NCBI GenBank assembly: GCA_002110485.1
Contig: MOWL01000023.1
Span: 868,001 to 932,000, forward strand
From: Emergomyces orientalis
Taxonomy: Eukaryota; Ascomycota; Eurotiomycetes; Onygenales; Ajellomycetaceae
Reading direction: 5' to 3'
DNA length: 64,000 nucleotides
In this document: piece after piece, positions 56,071-64,000 of the stretch
How the letters are laid out: each line of letters opens with the position of its first letter
How positions within the stretch are numbered: the stretch's first letter is position 1
The notes under the pieces: model-generated
Database searches by the model: none
Seen by the model: only the letters and a program-made list of their open reading frames with translations
What the model was told of the DNA's origin: nothing
Program-made: the position numbers and the translations under genes

Positions 56071-57944
56071 GACGGCCTTACGTTCCTCAAGAGACACCCT
56101 ACGCTACACTGAACTTTCTCCCCTTATTTCTTTTTTTCCCTCATCAATTATTCCCTCTCTGGCGACACTTGGACCTGCTAGTTGTTTCGCTGCCTGCCTG
56201 CCTGCTGCTACTATCCCTGCCTTTCCTTGTCTTTTTTCCCCCGATTGAATCGCTTGAACCATAACACAATTTATTAGCATCATTATTCCTATATTTATCT
56301 CTCTGCTCTTTTAACTGCCTTACCTTGCTTTCCACTTCGTTGTGTTGTACACACCCATTTTGTCTCAAAAATTACGCGCATTTCCCTAGCTAAAAGGCAA
56401 GGATTGACTTTGGTTCCCCAAAAAGACCCAATCTCCTGCTTGTACTATAACAAACACGTTTTACATCCTGTATTGGGGCATATATGGAAATTTGGCACGG
56501 CGGAAACGAGATGGTGTTTGTTTGGGGAGATTTAACAGGTTTTTGTCATTTGGTACCCCTGGAGCGGCGTTCTTACTTCTTCGACCTATCCATTTTTTCT
56601 ACTGCAGTGCTGTTTTGAGGGTGTATCATCATATTGTGGTTTGTTTGTTTTTTCGATTCTTTCAGCCCTACCATCGTTGTTTTTTCTTTTTCTTTTTCTC
56701 TTCTTTTTCTACTATACTTTTTATTTCTATTTTTATCATCATTGTTTTATTTCATGGGCAAGGCAACCGCAGCAGGCAGCGCTTTTATTGGGGCTTTAAC
56801 ACAGGGGCGGAAAACGATAACATGGGCAGAGTTGGAAGAAAGAGAGGATAATAAATATATATACCAGAAAAAAAAGCCCGTGGCATTTGGGGGGAAAAAT
56901 GGGGACGATATATATTTATATCGCTTTCCGTTTTTTTCAATATTTTTTGTTCAAATGTCAGCCACTTTTTCGATCTTTTGCAAAAAGTGGAAGGGGAGTT
57001 CCAGTTCCGTTTAGTTTTAGTTTAGTTTTACTTCAGTTGGAACAAAAAATTTGTTTCTCAAGAAGGGAGATTTTTCTGAGGTTTTTAAGCTCCTTCGTCT
57101 TCCTTCTTTTATTATATATATATAACTATATATATTTAACAAATCAACGTTTTAAACTTCTTGTTGGCTTTTTGTGTGGCCCTGTTTCCTATATCTTATT
57201 TCTTCTATTTTTCTCAACGTTAAAGGGGGGAAATAATCATCTCTAGCTATATATAGCCCTTCGTTTGGTTGATATATGGAAGAAGAAGAAATGGAAGAAA
57301 ATAACACGAGGGAGAATGTTTAACAAAAGAGGTAGGAAATGAAATAGGAGTGATTAACATATGAAAAGCAAAAGGCAAAACACACCCCTTAGGTATTTGC
57401 TACTTTTTTTGATTGACACAACAATCATGTGTGAGAAATAATAACAGATTTTATCTGAGAATATAAGGCTCCGGAGACATTTGCTGAAATAGCGATGTGT
57501 GGCGTTGGTTCTCAACAAAGATAGGTGCCATACTTGACTACATACCGATCTCTGATCATAACACTGCGGGCATCATAGTCCGGATTTCAAATTCGTAGGG
57601 AGTGTGTTGGTTGCTGCTTGGTTAAAATAAATAAAGTATGGCAAAAGGTAACAGACATCGTAAAAATGTGTGTATATAAATGAAGAACTCGGCCTACTCT
57701 CTGTCTGGCCTGGGAGAGTTGCAGTCATATATAGCTCCCTCTTTACCGCCTCCTCCACATCCCGCAGAACGCTTGGCAGATCCCACTCCGCAATTTTCCC
57801 CATTTTTTTCTGCTCACCCGACTCTGATCGATTTCATATATATTTATTTAATACTTAACTGTCACGATAAAAACGATTCCCTTTCTCAGTTTCCTCTTTT
57901 GCGATTCCGTTTTCATAGCCCTCACGCGTCTAGCAGTTGCTGGC

Positions 57945-57968
57945 TTTTTTTTTTTTTTTTTTTTTTTT
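57945..57968. repeat. Homopolymer T24
   Basis: An uninterrupted run of 24 T upstream of the SLP1-like gene. Confidence 0.9.
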
Positions 57969-58146
57969 GGTCTGATCTCAGCATATTTCGTCTGCTTATC
58001 ATTAGCTATTCTACCCGCGAGGCAAATTACCAACCACATAAATCCCTGCAATCTGCAGCGCCGCAGTTCATCGTTTTTTTAAATTGACGAATCGGTCGAC
58101 CGCCCTTGAAAGAAAGGTGAAAAGGAGGTAATAGCTGGCAAGGGTT

Positions 58147-58200
58147 CCCTTTTGCCGCCAAACTTGCATTTTTACATAGCCCTAATCACTGGCAAAAGGG
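58147..58200. other. 10-bp inverted repeat with 34-nt loop
   Basis: CCCTTTTGCC at 58147-58156 and GGCAAAAGGG at 58191-58200 pair perfectly. Around them the block GGCAA-GGGTTCCCTTTT is also imperfectly repeated as GGCAAAAGGGTTCACTTTT. It could be a hairpin in the SLP1 leader or a regulatory dyad. Confidence 0.35.
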
Positions 58201-58895
58201 TTCACTTTTTCCAAGGTTCCAAAATCGGAAATAAGGCCAGATTTTCCATTTTGTCAAAAACCGCGTGACGAAACGGACGGGAACAGATTTCTATTTTTTT
58301 CTCTTTTTTTCTTTTCCCTCTCGACTCTTTACTCTCAACGAATGGACTCATACACTTAAAACTGTACAATCTATTTTGGGGGGGGGGTGTTTTGCCCTTT
58401 TTCTTTATCCTCTTTTCGTCCTATTGTGGAAACCAACGGGACGGCGATACAGTGTGGAGTACCCTTTTTGATTGCTGCACAACCGACACGAGAAAGTAAA
58501 TTAAAAAACGAAGAATGGGCTATCGAACTGGTTGTGGAGGGATCCTTGTTCATTTTTCTGGCGCGGGAGTTGTGAAGGAACCGCGAATCTGCTGCTGGGC
58601 ATTCGGGCGTTGAGAAAGGTGAGATTTAGTCTTGGGATTCGTCTTCCTCGCTGGTTATTATTGTGTGAAGTGAAGGCAGCGTTTGTCGACAAAGGATGGC
58701 GGAAAGTGCTCGGGACTACCGGGCGTCTCCTAAGCTCTCTGATTTTTGGGCCGATGCTAACGAAATATTTTTCTGGTTCAATAGGTATTTTTATATGTGG
58801 TTTTTCCCCCCCCCTTTCTTCTTCGGCATACGGTTACTCTGAACGCCTTTTCTATTCCTTTCACCCTAAGACTACGAGTGATATTTTTGCGAAAT

Positions 58896-61526
58896 ATGGC
58901 CTGGCACTATATCCGTTTCCCCCGCCACACCCGTACAAAATGTCGAGCTACGGACTTCTTGCTGTCCTTCTTGGTTCTTGCTGCGCTCGCTGCTGTGCGC
59001 GCGGGGGAGAATGTGGATTCCAAGCATCGTAATATTAGCTCACGAGCGTTAGGCACAACTTGCCCCAACAGGAACTTCTCAGATATCCAATTGGAGTATA
59101 TACAACACCCTGTCTGCTTAGAACCGAGATGGGCAGGCATTGGGAAGATTGAGGATTATACATCCCAACCATCTGGCGGAACAGGCATTTATGCGTCGAT
59201 TACCTCTGGGGCTTCACTCTCGCCCTCAGCAGCGGTCACAGCGTCTGTGTCGGGGTGGGGTGGTTTGGACCAGGAACTAGATACGGAATCGCCTCTTGAT
59301 AATTCGAATTTCCTTTCCTTTGAAGAATGGAAAAAGCAGAATTTGGCCAAAGTGGGCCAATTGGTGGAAAATGTTGGAGGAGATCGCCAGAGTGCTGGAT
59401 CTGAGGGCAACAGAAAACGTCAGCGTCCTACAGGCATCGATAATTCGTTGGATTCCTTGGGGGAAGACGGAGAGATTGCTTTGGAATTCGGTGGATTTGG
59501 GCCTGAAGATTCTGGACCTGCGTCATGGGAAAGGAAGGTTGGGAAGGATCAGGTTCCACACGTCGACGGAGCCGGTTCAGTTACGAGAGGCGCAGAAGGA
59601 GAAACGCAAATTGAGGCCACTACTCGTGGGGGCGTTTCTCGAAGAAAGGATGCTGGGACTACTTGCAAAGAGAGATTCAATTATGCATCGTTTGATTGTG
59701 CCGCTACCGTACTAAAAACTAATCCCCAGTGCACTGGTGCCTCGTCGGTTCTGATCGAGAACAAGGACAGTTACATGCTCAACGAGTGTAGGGCTAAGGA
59801 TAAATTCTTGATACTCGAACTCTGTGACGACATTTTGATCGATACCATTGTTCTAGCCAATTATGAGTTTTTCAGTTCGATCTTCCGCACTTTTAGAGTC
59901 AGTGTATCTGATCGATATCCACCCAAACAACCTGATATGTGGAGAGAGTTGGGCACCTACGAGGCAGTCAATTCCCGAGAGGTTCAAGCCTTTGCGGTCG
60001 AGAACCCTCTCATCTGGGCCAGATATGTGAAGATTGAATTCCTGAGTCATTATGGTAAAGAGTTTTATTGTCCTGTTAGTTTGATTAGGGTTCACGGTAC
60101 GACGATGTTGGAGGAATATAAGAATGACGGAGAAGCTAGCCGTCTAGAGGACCACCATGTAGCCCAGATTCAGGGAAGCGGAACGGCAGCCGAAACAGGG
60201 CAGGATAATTATACTGATGATCAGAGCAAGGTTATTGAGAAAGAGAGCGAAAACTCAACTGGGACAGATAGACTTGAAGTGCAACCAACGCGCGTTCAGA
60301 TGCTGGAGGATATCTGCCTCCTGAAAGACACTGGCATCGAGGGTATATTGTCGCGCAGTATCGTCCGAGAAGAAGAGAAGAAGTGCGCCGCCATCCAAGA
60401 GGCACCTCGTGCACAGAACCACTCAGCCGATACAGTTCAACCGGATTCAGTCCAGTCTCCTGGCTCTGCTAAGGTGACAGAGAAGGCTACGCCAACGACA
60501 CCTAGTGCTGAACCATCTTCAAATACAGTTACCCCTACCCCTGTCGCTACACCTACTGAAACCGACAGTCGCGCTCAAAAGCCAACCCAAGAGTCCCAAA
60601 ATCAGACATCCGCCAGTACGCAGAAACCCGAGCATGATGCTTCGCCTGAGCCACCCAAATCTTCCTCTACCGTTCATCAGCATCCACCTAACCCCACGAC
60701 CCAAGAATCTTTCTTCAAATCCGTTAACAAACGTTTACATATGTTGGAAACCAACTCTTCTCTCTCGTTACAGTATATCGAAGAACAATCACGCATCCTA
60801 CGAGATGCTTTTACCAAAGTAGAAAAGAGACAGCTAGCAAAAACAACAACCTTCCTCGAAAATCTAAACACAACAGTGCTGCACGAACTCCGGGAATTTC
60901 GCCACCAATACGACCAGGTCTGGCACTCCGTTGCCGTCGAATTCGAACAACAACGACTACAGTATCACCAAGAGGTCTTCGCCGTAAGCAGCCAACTGGG
61001 AATCCTCGCTGACGAGCTCGTTTTCCAAAAGCGCATCTCAATCATCCAAAGTGTCTTCGTCCTTATCTGCTTCGGCCTCGTCCTCTTCTCCCGCAGCTCG
61101 ATAGGCACCTATCTCGAACTCCCCCGCGTTCACAGAATCGTCTCCCGCTCCCAGAGCTTCCGTTCCTCAACCCCTTCCTTCGAAACACCTTTTGCAAGCC
61201 CTAGCTCACGACCCAACTCCTCTTACCGGGACAACAACAAGGATAGCTCCAGCAGCCACCGACGCACCCACTCCGTGGAATCCAGGGAAGATGGCTTGGT
61301 GGTTAATCCAACCATCGCCTACTCGCCACCAACCCCGACATCCGATAGCGAGGAGAACGGATCGCACCGACAACGCTCTGAGCGATCGAATTCCACGTCG
61401 AGCAGTATCGTTCCTACTCCGGTACCTCCGCTTCTCAGGTCCGAAAGTAGTCCGCCAGATTTATGTGGGCCTCGTGAAGGGTCTAGTGACGGTTCGTCCT
61501 TTGGGGCTGCGGGGGTGCCTTCTTGA
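58896..61526 (+). CDS. SLP1: SLP1-type SUN-domain endoplasmic reticulum membrane protein
   Basis: Fungal SUN-like protein of the Slp1/Osteopotentia class, an ER membrane glycoprotein involved in protecting or folding membrane and secreted proteins. A single exon of 876 aa from the first ATG (MAWHYIRFPRH); the open frame extends upstream to a GTG without ATG. A signal-like hydrophobic stretch LLSFLVLAALAAVRA lies near residues 25-40. The SUN-like domain is about 250-405: CKERFNYASFDCAATVL, then SSVLIENKDSYMLNEC, LILELCDDILIDTIVLANYE and FFSSIFRTFRVSVSDRYP, with HYGKEFYCPVSLIRVHG at its end. A Pro/Thr/Ser-rich linker, a coiled region (about 605-705), one transmembrane segment (SVFVLICFGLVLF, near 718) and a Ser-rich tail follow. 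The order matches Slp1. Confidence 0.9.
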   Translation: MAWHYIRFPRHTRTKCRATDFLLSFLVLAALAAVRAGENVDSKHRNISSRALGTTCPNRNFSDIQLEYIQHPVCLEPRWAGIGKIEDYTSQPSGGTGIYASITSGASLSPSAAVTASVSGWGGLDQELDTESPLDNSNFLSFEEWKKQNLAKVGQLVENVGGDRQSAGSEGNRKRQRPTGIDNSLDSLGEDGEIALEFGGFGPEDSGPASWERKVGKDQVPHVDGAGSVTRGAEGETQIEATTRGGVSRRKDAGTTCKERFNYASFDCAATVLKTNPQCTGASSVLIENKDSYMLNECRAKDKFLILELCDDILIDTIVLANYEFFSSIFRTFRVSVSDRYPPKQPDMWRELGTYEAVNSREVQAFAVENPLIWARYVKIEFLSHYGKEFYCPVSLIRVHGTTMLEEYKNDGEASRLEDHHVAQIQGSGTAAETGQDNYTDDQSKVIEKESENSTGTDRLEVQPTRVQMLEDICLLKDTGIEGILSRSIVREEEKKCAAIQEAPRAQNHSADTVQPDSVQSPGSAKVTEKATPTTPSAEPSSNTVTPTPVATPTETDSRAQKPTQESQNQTSASTQKPEHDASPEPPKSSSTVHQHPPNPTTQESFFKSVNKRLHMLETNSSLSLQYIEEQSRILRDAFTKVEKRQLAKTTTFLENLNTTVLHELREFRHQYDQVWHSVAVEFEQQRLQYHQEVFAVSSQLGILADELVFQKRISIIQSVFVLICFGLVLFSRSSIGTYLELPRVHRIVSRSQSFRSSTPSFETPFASPSSRPNSSYRDNNKDSSSSHRRTHSVESREDGLVVNPTIAYSPPTPTSDSEENGSHRQRSERSNSTSSSIVPTPVPPLLRSESSPPDLCGPREGSSDGSSFGAAGVPS

Positions 61527-64000
61527 TGAAGGGTTTGGGAGGGTTAACAAGAATCCTTGTGACAAACATGCGGGAAGAATAATTTGTTTTCTCTCATCCC
61601 CCAAACCCCCAGACTTTTTATATAAAATTACAATAGCTTGCCTACCGTTACCTAGATATAAGGCTTCGATTCTTCGGGAACTGTCATCATGTTTCCCAGG
61701 CCGTACGCACAGCTTTCGTCATCCAGGACGCGACAGTTCCGCGTCTTCAAAGCAAGTTTCACGCTGTGGTGAAATTCCTACACGGTAGTTGACGAGGCGG
61801 GACGATGTATCAAATGGACGTCGTCGCGGAACATACGTTCCCAATTCCCGCGTGAATGAATAATTCGAATCATTCATTCGAAACCATCTTCCCGTTGTTG
61901 GAAAATCACTTCAAACACCCCACGCCCACCACGACGGGATATGCCCTTAGCGAAAGCTTCGTAATGCTTGACATATCAATGTTATTGAAGTTTTGTCGAA
62001 ATCAACTATCATGTGACTTACTTCATCTCTATTACGGCCGGGATAAATCATAGACACGATGCTAAAAGAGAGAGAGAGCCTTTGAAATTTCTCTTGTGTT
62101 TTTGTTAGTTTGCACTTTTGAACCAGTGCTTTTGAGAGGAACCCATTTGGACTGCCGTCACGGCAACGAGAATTTTAAAGCAGCATTGGCCCCTTGGGGT
62201 CGTCCTTTCCTTGAGCGTTTCTTTTTCTTTTTCTTTTTTTGGAAGGATTCTAGGGGTTTCAAATTTTTGGTGATGACGATAACGATGATGCGATTAGAAC
62301 CTAGTGGTGGATTTAGTTGATGGTTGGAACAATACGTCCAGATTTACCTTGTCTATATAAGGGAATGCCGTCAAGGAGATTTTGTGCGCAAGTTTTAGTA
62401 GGTGAAAGAAGAGACGGATATCTATACGTTATGGTTATTTTTATATGTACGAGTTAATGATAAATGTATATATATATATATATATATAAAATTTTTTTTT
62501 CTTTCTTGCGTCGTCCCATGTATATATTATTTAGTGAAAAGATATGGGTTTCCACCTCTAAAAGACAAGGGGACGAGAAGTTATATGGTTTATTCCGGGA
62601 ATGTTTTGCATGTAGGCTTCTATATTATACGTAGAATCCAATCCGATGTCTAGTCCGTCCCGGTTTTGATATCAAAAAAATAGCCCTTGAAACACGGAGT
62701 AGCGGAACGTCCCCCCCTTCCCCCAGCACCACCTATTATCATTCAGCACTGTCCATTGCGCACCGTCTATCCTTTTCAATGATTTATTTACTTCAAAATA
62801 ATCATATAAATAATTTATCACCGCCTTGCCAACTTCTCAAACTTTTCTTACAGCAATGCCCGCAACCATTCATTTATACCCATATTTACTCACCTCACAC
62901 GTTCTCCCAGACAATCAGCTATACTAAATCCTCCAAGCGAAAATAATTAAAGAAGAAATCGACACAAAAACAAAAGGAAATAAAATAACAGAAAATATCA
63001 ACAGAAAATAAACCACACGGTGGCCGCCGCAACCCCCTCACCGCGCGCGGTCCCACCATCAAATATAAGAGATGTGCACTAGCATCATGCTCTATTTCAC
63101 GGACTGCACTCACCTCCACGAAGTAAGGACAAAATATTTGCCAATATCCCAGTCAAAAATCGATATGGAATCAGTCAATTGCCATGTGGGTGCTTGGGGA
63201 TTGTCCGAAGTGTCTTCTGCCGTCGGCACTAGGGTCTGATTGACTGATTAATTAGCCGGACGGTCAGGCCCGCTACGAGGGACGATATGCTAATCATGAG
63301 GGTTTGTAAGGGGGGTGGGTGCTTGGGGGTTGGGTAGGATAAGTCATGGAATGGTCTGATGGCCTGTGGGAGTTTTCATTTTGATGGGGTGTATTGGGTT
63401 GGCTGTTGGGCACCTTATTACGGTGTTATCTGCGTTGGGACTTCGTTTTTTCAGTCGTTTATCGAGGGAACGGTATTGATTTTTTTTGGTTCGAAGGTCC
63501 TGACCGATGGTCTGGTTTGATGGTCCAGTTTCAAGTTAATTCCTACTTGTCTTCCCCTTCAACGTGATTGGACCTGGCACACAAATGGAGGCTCCTTTTC
63601 CTCACGTTCAATTCACATGTTACTCTAGCTCGCCAGCTGATGAAAGCGCAGAGTCAGAGGAGAGAGAAAATGTAGAGAAGAAATAATTCTATCTTTCCCT
63701 GGGCCATTCATTCATTGCTTCAAGACCATCGCGGCTGGAGGTTGCGTATTCCAACCCCATTCTTTCTGGGCCGGCTGGGTCATCATTCAGACTAACTGAT
63801 TGCTGGGAGCGACATGGAACATGGACCTGAACAGCTATGTATGTCAAACATGTTCTCGCCCTCAAAGCGAAGCAACTTTCCAGGGTTGCAAGCCTTTGTT
63901 CATTGGTTTTGGTTGTTGTGGAAACAGAGCAATTTCCCCCCTGTCCCGTCTGTCAGGTTTCTCGATCCCTTCCCTGTCTCTGGCCGCTAGACACGGCAAT
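61527..64000. other. 2.5-kb region without recognisable gene
   Basis: Follows the SLP1-like stop to the window edge. It holds a (TA)11 microsatellite at 62467-62488 and CT- or T-rich stretches. ORFs are short and unconserved. It probably contains the 3' UTR of SLP1 and flanking DNA of a gene beyond the window. Confidence 0.5.
62467..62488. repeat. (TA)11 microsatellite
   Basis: Eleven uninterrupted TA units in non-coding DNA. Confidence 0.9.

Larger units (their letters stand above)
56071..58895. other. 2.8-kb T-rich intergenic region
   Basis: Contains the kinase 3' UTR and the SLP1-like gene's upstream region. There are many T tracts, including T24 at 57945-57968, and TA-repeats near 57115. 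A 10-bp inverted repeat, CCCTTTTGCC / GGCAAAAGGG, lies at 58147 and 58191. ORFs in it are low-complexity (Phe/Ser-rich) products of the T-rich sequence and are not called. Confidence 0.55.

Overview
This is a stretch of nuclear DNA from a filamentous ascomycete. The evidence is many short introns with GT..AG ends, large intergenic spaces, and proteins found only in fungi or filamentous fungi (Zn2Cys6 and C2H2 Fungal_trans regulators, DUF3292, YPP1/Rhf1, SteC-type MAPKKK). The style of the proteins points to the Eurotiomycetes, most likely Onygenales; that placement is inference, since no database could be searched. I support 15 protein-coding genes. I found no rRNA, tRNA or CRISPR array.

Layout, left to right: the 3' end of a YPP1-like TPR gene (+) converges on NDUFA12 (-), which shares a 257-bp divergent promoter with PGS1 (+); both encode mitochondrial proteins. 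PGS1 converges on LTV1 (-, 40S assembly/export). After a 2.7-kb gap comes LSG1 (-, 60S maturation GTPase), then a ZNF511-like zinc-finger gene (+). A minus-strand tandem follows: a C2H2/Fungal_trans regulator, a Zn2Cys6 regulator and an aldo-keto reductase. A 4.9-kb gap holds an intact-looking 500-bp MITE. Next are STE11-type MAPKKK (+), mitoribosomal uL5m/MRPL7 (-), a ubiquitin protease with a C-terminal CaaX box (+), VPS18 (+) and a DUF3292 membrane protein (+). A 12.2-kb gene desert follows, whose right end is a pyrimidine-rich probable long leader of a Ran1/Ksp1-like kinase (+). An SLP1-type SUN-domain ER protein (+) is the last gene; the final 2.5 kb shows no gene.

Exon structures were reconstructed by hand from splice signals, reading-frame continuity and protein-family conservation. 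Several matter because simple ORF reading gets them wrong. LTV1 starts on a 23-nt exon. NDUFA12 contains a 7-nt microexon. The last two zinc ligands of the VPS18 RING finger lie on a separate 85-nt terminal exon beyond an apparent stop. All reconstructed CDS lengths are multiples of three.

Functional themes are mitochondria (NDUFA12, PGS1, uL5m), ribosome assembly (LTV1, LSG1), signalling (STE11, Ran1-like kinase), endomembrane and protein turnover (YPP1, VPS18, SLP1, ubiquitin protease) and transcription (three zinc-finger proteins). I see no coherent new multi-gene system. The best leads are the microexon gene, the CaaX protease, the MITE, the regulator/regulator/reductase tandem and the gene desert.
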